Part shown: positions 1 through 5,282 of the stretch, piece by piece
How the letters are laid out: every line of letters starts with the position of its first letter
How positions within the stretch are numbered: the first letter of the stretch is position 1
Assembly (NCBI GenBank): GCA_030539985.1
Contig: JAUNXD010000078.1
Location: 1 to 5,385 of the forward strand
Source of the DNA: Methanobrevibacter sp.
Lineage (GTDB): Archaea > Methanobacteriota > Methanobacteria > Methanobacteriales > Methanobacteriaceae
DNA: 5,385 nt
Reading direction: 5' to 3'
The notes under the pieces: generated by a model
What the model was told of the DNA's origin: nothing
Databases searched by the model: none
The model's input: the letters and a program-made list of their open reading frames with translations, nothing else
Translations under genes and position numbers: made by a program

Positions 1-27
1 AATGGAAATGCTTTGACGAAACAGTAG
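1..27 (+). CDS. Possible C-terminal tail of the element's TnpB protein (partial)
   Basis: Frame 1 is open from the window edge and reads NGNALTKQ before a TAG at 25-27. In TnpB-encoding IS elements the gene usually stops a few tens of bases before the right-end hairpin, and the position here fits. Eight residues are too few to recognise a family, and the other plus frames stop nearby (TGA at 14-16 in frame 2), so this is inferred only from position. Confidence 0.25.
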   Translation, partial: NGNALTKQ

Positions 28-41
28 GTATGGCTTAAGAA

Positions 42-65
42 TCTCTGGCTTCTTTAAGCTGGAGA
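42..65 (+). repeat. 10-bp inverted repeat (IS right-end hairpin)
   Basis: The arms 42-51 (TCTCTGGCTT) and 56-65 (AAGCTGGAGA) pair throughout as RNA, with two adjacent G-U pairs (47-60 and 46-61), around a four-base CTTT loop. It lies seven bases inside the inferred element boundary, as expected for the hairpin bound by a TnpA-type HUH transposase. Confidence 0.7.
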
Positions 66-73
66 GGTTCAAA

Positions 74-629
74 TTGAGTTTCATGTTCATATATCCAAAA
101 ATATTGCGGAAAAAAGATTTGAAAAAGATTTCCAAACATCCCTGCAGTGATGACATTAAGGATGCTTATATTAAATATTTGACAAATTATTCTTTTGAGG
201 AATTCGTCAGCTACTGTGAAGATAATTCTGGAAAGAATCTTGAGGATTTAATTTTCAAGTTCACTGATTTGCAGTTGGAGAAATTTGAACCCAATTCACT
301 TGTTTGGGTTTCTCATGTAATGATTAATTTCATGATTTATTTCAATGTTAATCTGGATTACAATCACTATTATGACGCCTATGCTTCCGCCCTTCAGTTG
401 GCGGTTCTTTCATGTTCCATGAAAATGGCAATAGAGAAAATATCCTTTGATGAGGTTCCGTTTCCAAATCATTGCGAAAAAATGTTTTGAAAAATTTTTT
501 GCAGAATGCCCTGATTTTGAATTTGATTTAAAAAAGGATTGCATTTTGGCATACAAATCATTCAATACGACATTTGACTTTACTGGTGAGGAATTCTACC
601 TGAAAGTCAAATACACTTTGACGGTATGA
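74..629 (+). pseudogene. Broken gene of unknown function: 5' end against an IS, internal frameshift
   Basis: Two overlapping frames read as one protein. The first runs from TTG at 74 (or ATG at 83) to TGA at 488-490 and ends DEVPFPNHCEKMF. The second, open across 447-629, carries the continuation EKFFAECPDFEFDLKKD and ends KVKYTLTV. Skipping one base near the six-A run at 477-482 joins them into about 181 residues from ATG 83. The product is acidic with many aromatic residues and no signal peptide or clear membrane span. I recognise no family. The reading frame is also open upstream to base 17, but that part is IS sequence. The GGAGAGG ahead of TTG 74 belongs to the IS end, so this start is probably accidental and the true N-terminus was likely displaced by the insertion. 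A sequencing error in the A run, or an intact gene starting at ATG 83 apart from that error, remains possible. Confidence 0.6.
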
Positions 630-637
630 AATGATTA

Positions 638-644
638 TTTTTTT
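638..644 (+). terminator. Possible oligo-T terminator after the broken gene
   Basis: Seven consecutive T residues lie 9 bases after the TGA at 627-629. Archaeal RNA polymerase terminates at T runs without needing a hairpin. The sequence around it is AT-rich, so the run may be chance. Confidence 0.3.
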
Positions 645-657
645 CAAAATAGATATT

Positions 658-686
658 GTTTCATTTTTAACAGTTTCATTAGAAAC
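658..686. promoter_or_regulatory. Candidate MarR operator (GTTTC repeats over the BRE)
   Basis: GTTTCATT occurs at 658-665 and again at 673-680. The second copy forms an inverted repeat with GAAAC at 682-686 (GTTTC, four-base ATTA gap, GAAAC). GAAAC overlaps the likely BRE. A repressor bound here would block TFB/TBP loading, as expected for MarR autoregulation. The repeats are seen directly; the binding protein is inferred from the adjacent gene. Confidence 0.45.
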
Positions 687-716
687 ATTTATATTATTAT
701 AAATTAAACTATTTGT

Positions 717-1151
717 ATGGATGAAAAAGTTTTTGAAAATGCGCCCTTTATCGCATGGATTCATAATATCTCTAAAAACCAATTGAAATACTTAAATTTG
801 AAATTGGCCGATTTAGAGTTGGATCATGAAATTAGGCATGTCATATATATTTATGACAATCCAAATATTTCACAGGATGATCTTGTAGGCTTTTCAGGTC
901 AAAGCAAGGGAAATATTGCCAAGGTTGTTAAGAAACTTGAGGATAAGGGCTACATTGAAAGAGAAATCAATCCCAATAATCGTCGAAAATACATGTTGAA
1001 AACAACATCTAAAGCCGATGAATTAGTCCCAAAAATTCGTCAAATCTCAAAAGAATGGGAAAGGGAAGTGGGGCTAACGGATAATGATGATGAAATCAAA
1101 AAAAGAATCAGAGAAATATCAATCAACTCAATGAAACTTATAGGGGAGTAG
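717..1151 (+). CDS. MarR-family winged-helix transcriptional regulator
   Basis: This cytoplasmic DNA-binding protein of 144 residues has the usual MarR length and layout. An N-terminal helical dimerisation arm spans about 1-35. The winged helix-turn-helix covers about 38-95, with helix SQDDLVGF at 52-59, a recognition helix around 62-76 (QSKGNIAKVVKKLEDKG) and the wing at 79-95. The wing carries NPNNRRKYML, matching the family's DxRD/NxRR-type wing signature with paired arginines R89 and R90. C-terminal helices at about 98-142 complete the dimer interface. ATG 717 is chosen because the TATA spacing makes it leaderless and the N-terminus is complete. The gene ends four bases before the MFS pump, so the two form one operon. 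It most likely represses its own promoter and the pump until a small molecule binds. The ligand cannot be read from the sequence, and whether it represses or activates is inferred from the family. Confidence 0.9.
   Translation: MDEKVFENAPFIAWIHNISKNQLKYLNLKLADLELDHEIRHVIYIYDNPNISQDDLVGFSGQSKGNIAKVVKKLEDKGYIEREINPNNRRKYMLKTTSKADELVPKIRQISKEWEREVGLTDNDDEIKKRIREISINSMKLIGE
1143..1148 (+). promoter_or_regulatory. Ribosome binding site of the MFS gene inside the end of marR
   Basis: GGGGAG lies seven bases before ATG 1156 and includes the last sense codons of the marR gene. The Shine-Dalgarno site, absent before marR, is consistent with translation of the second cistron of a polycistronic message. 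Confidence 0.7.
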
Positions 1152-1155
1152 TATT

Positions 1156-2367
1156 ATGAAAATAGATTTTGAAACAATTGTAATATTTGTATCATTCATT
1201 ACATCCTTTTTTGCGGTGTTTCTGTCAAATGGAATAATAATTGGTGTTCCAGCAATTGCGCAGGAATTTGTAATGAATAACGTTATCCAGAATTGGATTC
1301 CAACCATATTTTTCCTTGTCGTTGCAGTGTTCACTGTTCCGGCAGGTCAAATTTCAGGAAAGTTCGGTGTTAAAAAATCCCTTCTTGCGGGGATTTTAGT
1401 TTATTTAATCGGATCAATCGGTGCGGTTTTATCATTTTCAACCGAATCATTTTTAGTTTTCAGAATAGTTCAGGGAGCAGGTGTGGCATTTTTAAATGTT
1501 TCCGCTATGGCAATGGTGGTGCAGGCTGTTAAACCGCAAAATCGTGGTAAGGCTTTAGGATTCACAGTAACTGGTGTTTATCTTGCAACCTCTTTATCTC
1601 CAGTGCTTTGCGGATTTTTAGTTCACAATCTCGGCTGGAGGTCAATGTTCTACTTTGTAATTCCATTTTTGGTTTTATGCATAATTCTGATGATGGTAAA
1701 AATCCCGCAGGAATGGAAAACATATGAAAACCAACCTATTGATAAGTTAGGATCAATTTTATGGGGAATAGGCATTCTGACATTCATATACGGATTCACT
1801 TCCTTGGTAAACACTCAGGGAATTATCTTAACAATAATTGGAATTATAATATTATGCATATTCGGATATTATGAGCTAAAACAGGCGTCACCTGTATTTA
1901 ACATGAATTTATTTAAAAACAGCAAGTTCACTTCATCCAATGTTGCAGCATTATGCAGTTATCTGGCAATAATGGTTGTTACAACAATTTTAAATTACCA
2001 TTTCCAATATGTGCGGGGTTGGAATCCTCAAATGGCCGGTTTGATTTTGATTACCACTCCAATAATCATGGCAATAATGGCGCCGAACGCCGGAAAATTG
2101 TCTGATAGGATTCATCCGCAAAAACTTGCCGCTGTTGGAATAGGAATTGCAGCCATTGCGCTTGCCATACTGACATTCCTGACTGCCGACACTCCATTAT
2201 ACGTCGTTGTACTGGCAATGATATTGCAGGGGGTAGGAATGGGAATGTTCTCAAGCCCTAACATGAATGCAATCATGAGTTCAGTTCCTCCGAAGTATGC
2301 TCCAACTGCATCTGCTTCACAGGCAACAATGAGAACAATAGGTCAAACAATGAGTTTGGGTCTTTAG
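1156..2367 (+). CDS. DHA2-type MFS drug efflux transporter, truncated by an in-frame TAG
   Basis: This is a multidrug exporter of the major facilitator superfamily, EmrB/QacA (DHA2) branch, expected to use the proton gradient at the cytoplasmic membrane. Thirteen hydrophobic segments can be followed, roughly at 8-32, 46-66, 76-94, 98-121, 135-155, 161-181, 199-218, 222-240, 261-282, 295-312, 325-343, 347-367 and from 391. Visible motifs are a loop 2-3 motif A (GQISGKFGVKK, 64-74), motif B RIVQGAG (103-109) and motif C around 140-153 (ending SPVLCGF). A second motif A-like loop is GKLSDR at 313-318. Motif A lacks its usual aspartate (G68 in its place), which may lower activity. The reading frame stops at TAG 2365-2367 after 403 residues, inside helix 13; the family normally has 14 helices. 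The same frame continues as the missing end (see 2368-2547). It lies four bases after marR, so it is likely induced when that repressor lets go. The substrate is unknown. Confidence 0.88.
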   Translation: MKIDFETIVIFVSFITSFFAVFLSNGIIIGVPAIAQEFVMNNVIQNWIPTIFFLVVAVFTVPAGQISGKFGVKKSLLAGILVYLIGSIGAVLSFSTESFLVFRIVQGAGVAFLNVSAMAMVVQAVKPQNRGKALGFTVTGVYLATSLSPVLCGFLVHNLGWRSMFYFVIPFLVLCIILMMVKIPQEWKTYENQPIDKLGSILWGIGILTFIYGFTSLVNTQGIILTIIGIIILCIFGYYELKQASPVFNMNLFKNSKFTSSNVAALCSYLAIMVVTTILNYHFQYVRGWNPQMAGLILITTPIIMAIMAPNAGKLSDRIHPQKLAAVGIGIAAIALAILTFLTADTPLYVVVLAMILQGVGMGMFSSPNMNAIMSSVPPKYAPTASASQATMRTIGQTMSLGL

Positions 2368-2547
2368 ACTTTAATATTCGCTTGGGTGATGGGCAATCTG
2401 CAATTGTCTCCAGAATATGCAGGAATGATAGTTCAGGCATCTCAAACTATCTGTTTAATCTGTACAATTGCTTGTATTTTGGCAGTATTTGCATCACTTG
2501 TTGGAATACGCTCAAAAGATGAATTCAACACAAAAAGAGAATCTTAA
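2368..2547 (+). pseudogene. C-terminal remnant of the MFS pump after the nonsense codon
   Basis: Directly after the TAG, in the same frame, 59 codons read TLIFAWVMGNL, then a periplasmic-loop-like stretch and a hydrophobic helix TICLICTIACILAVFASLVG, ending SKDEFNTKRES at TAA 2545-2547. These are the second half of helix 13 and helix 14 of a DHA2 transporter, giving 463 positions in all, the normal size. A single change of TTG (Leu) to TAG explains the stop. No start codon or ribosome binding site makes this a separate gene. Confidence 0.8.
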
Positions 2548-3080
2548 AATTCCAATTGCTTGGCAATGCAAATTTTACAAACTGCATTTGGTGATTCAAG
2601 ATTGGCATCTTTTACAGGACAGTAGTAGATGCCATCCTTTTCCTCAACATAAAGCGATCCGGGAAATGGGGTGCCTACAGGGTGAATGGGTTCTTCCAGT
2701 ATATAAGTTGTGTAAAGTGAGATTATGGTGTAAATCAGTGGAAATTTGCTTTTGAAAGTTTTGGATTCTTCAAGGTTGTAGGATTTTAATCTCGCGATGG
2801 ATTCAATGAAATCCTCCTTATCGATTATGCCGCCATATTCATTATCATCTGATTTGATGTCGTTTATCCTCATTAAAAAATGTCTGACATAGACTTCATG
2901 GCTTTTTTCACGATAGCCCTTCTGAATATATTGTCCATCTTTCATCATCTCTCCGGTAATCTGCATCAAATCAAAGACAGATATAGTTTCAGAATAATTT
3001 TTTAGGATGCTTAAGAGTCCAACTTTTGAAATTCCATTTTCTTCTATGGTTATGTCATCAAAATCATCGTAAATTGACAT
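2544..3080 (-). CDS. UPF0305 (DUF2115) family protein
   Basis: This 178-residue protein has the hallmarks of the archaeal UPF0305/DUF2115 family, whose function is unknown. The N-terminal two thirds (about 1-130) are helical and acidic. The conserved C-terminal part carries HPVGTPFPG (133-141), then YYCPVKD (152-158) and a CKIC pair. The three cysteines C154, C168 and C171 are spaced C-x13-C-x2-C and could bind metal, but with only three cysteines a fourth ligand, perhaps H133, would be needed; this is inference. There is no signal peptide or membrane span. ATG 3080 follows AAGGA on the minus strand (3087-3091) at six bases. The gene starts two bases after the GNAT gene and is almost certainly co-transcribed with it. 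Its TAA stop shares bases TTA 2544-2546 with the end of the convergent MFS frame. Confidence 0.82.
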   Translation of the reverse strand: MSIYDDFDDITIEENGISKVGLLSILKNYSETISVFDLMQITGEMMKDGQYIQKGYREKSHEVYVRHFLMRINDIKSDDNEYGGIIDKEDFIESIARLKSYNLEESKTFKSKFPLIYTIISLYTTYILEEPIHPVGTPFPGSLYVEEKDGIYYCPVKDANLESPNAVCKICIAKQLEF

Positions 3081-3082
3081 TT

Positions 3083-3559
3083 CTAATCCTTCACAAATTT
3101 TTCTAAAGCGTCGCCTTTGAAATGGAACAGCTCCCAGTCTTTCAGCTCTGCACCGATTTTCAAATAAAATTCAATGCTTGGCTTGTTCCAGCTTAAACAT
3201 GTCCACTCAAGACGTCCGTAACCTCGATCAATAACGATTTTTCCAAGTTCTTTTAGAAGTGCCTTTCCGTAACCGTTGTTTCTGTATTCAGGTTCAATGA
3301 AAAGGTCTTCAAGATGCATATTTACGTTTCCGATGTAAGTTGAAAAGCTTAGGAAATACAGTGCAAAACCGATAATGTCGTCATCTAATTTGGCAAATAT
3401 TACTTCTGCCTGTTTTTCATCAAAAACCCATTTTTCAATGTCTTCAGGCGTCGCTATTACTTCATCCAGTCTTTTTTCATAGTCCGCAAGTTTTTTGATA
3501 TATTCTAAAATTAATTCTGAATCCTTTCTCTCGGCGATTTTAAAAGTTAAGTTTTCCAT
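3083..3559 (-). CDS. GNAT acetyltransferase, spermidine/spermine N-acetyltransferase-like
   Basis: This cytoplasmic enzyme transfers acetyl from acetyl-CoA to an amine. At 158 residues it is close to full length for the family. It has the GNAT order: beta strand and helix at 5-26, helix near 39-48, GFALYFLSFSTY (64-75), strand LEDLFIEP (83-90), then the acetyl-CoA motif R93-N-N-G-Y-G98 in the Q/RxxGxG/A form, and NKPSIEFYLKIGA (125-137) with Y132 in the place of the general-acid tyrosine. The stretches ADYEKRLDEV, the aromatic GNVNMHLEDLFI segment and WNKPSIEFY resemble eukaryotic SSAT/thialysine acetyltransferases (SAT1/SAT2), so a polyamine or other small diamine is the best guess for the acceptor. 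Substrate is not proven. No Shine-Dalgarno sequence precedes ATG 3559, and a TATA-like box sits about 25 bases upstream, pointing to a leaderless transcript that continues into the UPF0305 gene. Confidence 0.87.
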   Translation of the reverse strand: MENLTFKIAERKDSELILEYIKKLADYEKRLDEVIATPEDIEKWVFDEKQAEVIFAKLDDDIIGFALYFLSFSTYIGNVNMHLEDLFIEPEYRNNGYGKALLKELGKIVIDRGYGRLEWTCLSWNKPSIEFYLKIGAELKDWELFHFKGDALEKFVKD

Positions 3560-3680
3560 ATGGTTAGTTTAATTTACTAATTTAAAAATTTTGGCTCGAC
3601 ATTAAGTTAGTATGTTTCTTTTCGTGGAGGTCAAAAATTTAATTAATTAAAATTTATAAATTATTATTAGGTGTAGAAAT
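3560..3680. promoter_or_regulatory. Divergent promoter region between the GNAT and thioesterase genes
   Basis: On the minus strand, TTTTTAAATT (3580-3589) is centred about 25 bases before ATG 3559 and serves the GNAT gene. On the plus strand, TTTATAAA (3653-3660) and the palindrome TTTAATTAATTAAA (3638-3651) are both candidates for the thioesterase TATA box. The former would make the transcript nearly leaderless; the latter would leave a short leader of about 13 bases that contains the ribosome binding site at 3669-3674. I see no small gene or structured RNA here. Confidence 0.5.
3669..3674 (+). promoter_or_regulatory. Ribosome binding site of the thioesterase
   Basis: AGGTGT lies six bases before ATG 3681 and matches the methanogen GGTG-type Shine-Dalgarno sequence. 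It supports ATG 3681 as the start and argues for a transcript with at least a short leader. Confidence 0.55.
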
Positions 3681-4079
3681 ATGGTTAATTTTAATTCAAT
3701 AGAAGAGGCAAGAGAGTTTTTCTATAAAGACAAATTCGCAGTAAATACAGGAATAACATTGGACGAACTGACCGAAGATGAAGCAGTCTGTTCTTTAGAG
3801 TTGAAAGATGAGCACAAAAACGCTTATGGTGGAGTGATGGGAGGAGTAATATTTACATTGTCTGATTTTGCCTTTGCAGTGCTTTCAAATCAAATCCATC
3901 AGCTGACAGTTGCTCAACAGGTAAGCATCAACTATTTGTCTGCTCCAAAAGGAGATAAACTTTTTGCTCGAGCTGAATGCCGTAAAAGCGGTAGGACTTC
4001 ATCTATCATAATCGTAAATGTTGAAGATGACACTGGCAGGGATGTCGCTCAATTTGTTGGAACAGGATTTAAGTTATAG
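3681..4079 (+). CDS. PaaI-like hotdog-fold acyl-CoA thioesterase
   Basis: This 132-residue protein is the usual size for a single-hotdog thioesterase of the PaaI/4HBT type, which hydrolyses acyl-CoA thioesters as a cytoplasmic tetramer. The signature HKNAYGGVMGGVIFTLSD (45-62) holds H45, N47, G50, the GG pair G54-G55 on the central helix and D62, the residue corresponding to the catalytic aspartate of PaaI. The second half gives the remaining strands: TVAQQVSINYLSAP (76-89), DKLFARAECRKSGRTSSIIIVNVED (92-116) and VAQFVGTGFKL. One deviation is M53, where PaaI enzymes have histidine in the HGG triplet; related proteins from other low-GC anaerobes can also lack it, so activity is still plausible. 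The acyl substrate is unknown. It appears to be a single-gene transcript and ends two bases from the convergent TPR gene. Confidence 0.85.
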   Translation: MVNFNSIEEAREFFYKDKFAVNTGITLDELTEDEAVCSLELKDEHKNAYGGVMGGVIFTLSDFAFAVLSNQIHQLTVAQQVSINYLSAPKGDKLFARAECRKSGRTSSIIIVNVEDDTGRDVAQFVGTGFKL

Positions 4080-4081
4080 GA

Positions 4082-4990
4082 CTAATCCATTTTTTCTGAT
4101 TCTTCAAATCCAAGAATCATATTAATTTTTTTCATACGATTGAGCATTTTAAAAAAACCGTCATGGTCGACGATTCCTCCGCTGTTGGGATTTATTGAAA
4201 ATGCTTTTTTAAATGAGGCTATTGCCTTTCCAATATATCCTGTTCGGATGAACAGCTCTCCTTGAGCAAACCAGATTTCATCATATTCGGGGTTCATGTC
4301 CAACGCTTTTTTATAATATTCCTTTGACGCTTTAAAATCCTCTCTTTCAAAGCTTTCAACAGCTTTCAGCATTAAATCATGGGGTGTCAGATTAATATTA
4401 TGTTTCTTTTTAAGCAGCTCTGATTTTAAGTTAATCGCAGCCTTGTTTTTTGTCTCCATCATTAAAGCAAGATCATAACACTTTTCAGCTTCGCCAAATT
4501 CATTCAGTTCAACCAGATTTCTTCCCTTTGCCAGAAGCAGTGAAATGTTATTCGGATAATCGGTTAACAGTTTGTCGATGTAATGTATTGCCTTTTCATG
4601 CTGTTTGTTCAGTTCCAGATATTTTATTTTTTGTGTTAGTCCGTACTCATTTTCAGGATTAAGTTTTAATAATTCATCTAAGGTATAATTCAGTTCATCA
4701 TATCTTTTAAGGGAAATCAGAGCGCTTGTTTTTATTAATAAGAGATTTTCATCGGAGTTGTTGTCTAATTTCTTATTGCATTCATTGAGTAATATTTCAC
4801 TGTATCCTTTTGCATTTTTTTCATCTCCAAGCACTCCATATAACTGTGCAAGATTATTCAATACTATGATGTTGTCAGGTTCCATTGAAAGGCATTTTAA
4901 ATAAAGATTTTTTGCTTCAACAAGATTGTCGTTTTCAATGCATTTTCCCGCTTTCTTAAATGTTTTTTCAAAGGAATTTTGCCAAAGCAT
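4082..4990 (-). CDS. Tetratricopeptide repeat (TPR) protein
   Basis: This 302-residue protein is built almost wholly of TPR helix pairs. Recognisable units, counted from ATG 4990, lie at about 8-41 (ends LSMEPDN), 42-75, 82-115 (LLKLNPEN), 116-149 (LLTDYPNN), 150-183, 205-238 (ALDMNPEY) and 239-272 (AFSINPNS), with the usual small residue, tyrosine and proline positions. A charged tail (MKKIN...SEKMD) ends it. There is no signal peptide, so it is probably a cytoplasmic protein-binding scaffold; the partner is unknown. A GTG at 4999 gives three more residues, but GGAG on the minus strand (4998-5001) stands eight bases before ATG 4990 and the GTG is part of that site, so ATG 4990 is preferred. 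It begins one base after the stop of the upstream TPR gene, and the two are probably translated together. Confidence 0.85.
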   Translation of the reverse strand: MLWQNSFEKTFKKAGKCIENDNLVEAKNLYLKCLSMEPDNIIVLNNLAQLYGVLGDEKNAKGYSEILLNECNKKLDNNSDENLLLIKTSALISLKRYDELNYTLDELLKLNPENEYGLTQKIKYLELNKQHEKAIHYIDKLLTDYPNNISLLLAKGRNLVELNEFGEAEKCYDLALMMETKNKAAINLKSELLKKKHNINLTPHDLMLKAVESFEREDFKASKEYYKKALDMNPEYDEIWFAQGELFIRTGYIGKAIASFKKAFSINPNSGGIVDHDGFFKMLNRMKKINMILGFEESEKMD

Positions 4991-4991
4991 T

Positions 4992-5282
4992 TTAATCACT
5001 CCTTAAATGGGCTGCGATATTGATCAGTGCCGGAATGTTGTAGGGATTGATGTAGAGTAATCTATTTGTGTTTTCAAGGGATTTATAAGGTTTATCTAAA
5101 CAGTTAAGGGAATGTATTTTCAGTTCGAGCATTTTTTCATCTTTAGGGTATTTGTCACAGATTTTAATTATTGTTTTGTGGTATTTGGCTGCCTTCTTTT
5201 TCTGTTTTGTGAGGTTGTAAACCCTTGCAATTTCTTTCATACGAATTATATTTTCAATATCAATATTGCTTTTATCTTGCAT
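4992..5282 (-). CDS. Small TPR-like protein
   Basis: This 96-residue lysine-rich protein has helix pairs resembling two TPR units: one at about 14-47 (MKEIARVYNL...KTIIKICDKYPKD) and one at 48-81 (EKMLELKIHSL...LLYINPYN), followed by the start of a third (IPALINIAAHL). No signal peptide or membrane segment is seen. ATG 5282 is preferred over the TTG at 5294 because GGTGA (minus strand, 5287-5291) lies five bases upstream of it and is a strong methanogen ribosome binding site; the TTG and GTG codons in the same frame are part of that site. The stop is one base from the start of the larger TPR gene. It may be a separate short partner, or the N-terminal piece of a once longer TPR protein; the clean Shine-Dalgarno sequence of the second gene favours two genes. 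Confidence 0.72.
   Translation of the reverse strand: MQDKSNIDIENIIRMKEIARVYNLTKQKKKAAKYHKTIIKICDKYPKDEKMLELKIHSLNCLDKPYKSLENTNRLLYINPYNIPALINIAAHLRSD

Larger units (their letters stand above)
1..72 (+). mobile_element. Right end of an IS200/IS605-type (TnpB) insertion sequence, partial
   Basis: The stretch ends with GAATCTCTGGC (39-49), a short loop, then GGAGAGGTTCAA (61-72). Bases 42-51 pair with 56-65 in an unbroken 10-bp stem, with two G-U pairs if transcribed, closed by the loop CTTT. GAA (39-41) can also pair with TTC (68-70). A subterminal hairpin of the form GAA-stem-loop-stem-GGTTCAA with a terminal TCAA is typical of the right end of IS200/IS605 and IS1341-like elements, which move as single strands and have no terminal inverted repeats. 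The element body and left end lie outside the window. The downstream boundary is placed after TTCAA at 72. The assignment rests on recognising the end motif, not on a seen transposase. Confidence 0.6.
1..72 (+). ncRNA. Possible 3' scaffold of a TnpB omega RNA
   Basis: In IS200/IS605 elements with tnpB, the 3' part of the tnpB transcript through the right-end hairpin forms the omega RNA scaffold. The guide is the host DNA just past the element end. If the element call is right, the scaffold's last hairpin is 42-65 and the guide starts at about 73 (ATTGAGTTTCATG...). Only the 3' portion is in the window. This is an inference from the element call; expression is not shown. Confidence 0.35.
630..716 (+). 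promoter_or_regulatory. marR-MFS promoter region, leaderless
   Basis: A TATA box TTTATATT (688-695) is preceded by GAAACA (682-687), which fits an archaeal BRE. Its centre lies about 25 bases before ATG 717, which puts the transcription start at or next to the start codon. There is no Shine-Dalgarno sequence before 717, in agreement with a leaderless transcript. The T7 run at 638-644 may terminate transcription from upstream. Confidence 0.6.

Noticed and set aside
558..782. Minus-strand open frame of 74 codons across the marR promoter.
   Set aside because: It overlaps the broken gene, the promoter and the start of marR and has no protein-like composition; it is a shadow frame.
2365..2367. 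TAG read as pyrrolysine.
   Set aside because: The site is in a hydrophobic membrane helix, the genome appears not to be a Pyl-using lineage, and a single TTG to TAG change is simpler.
3612..3650. Short frame ATG-TTT-CTT... of 12 codons, and an orphan GGAGGT at 3626-3631.
   Set aside because: There is no suitable start codon behind the GGAGGT, and the 12-residue frame has no ribosome binding site.
3638..3651. Perfect 14-base palindrome TTTAATTAATTAAA upstream of the thioesterase.
   Set aside because: It is made only of A and T in an AT-rich promoter; chance or a TATA element explains it. It is mentioned within the promoter feature, not as an operator.
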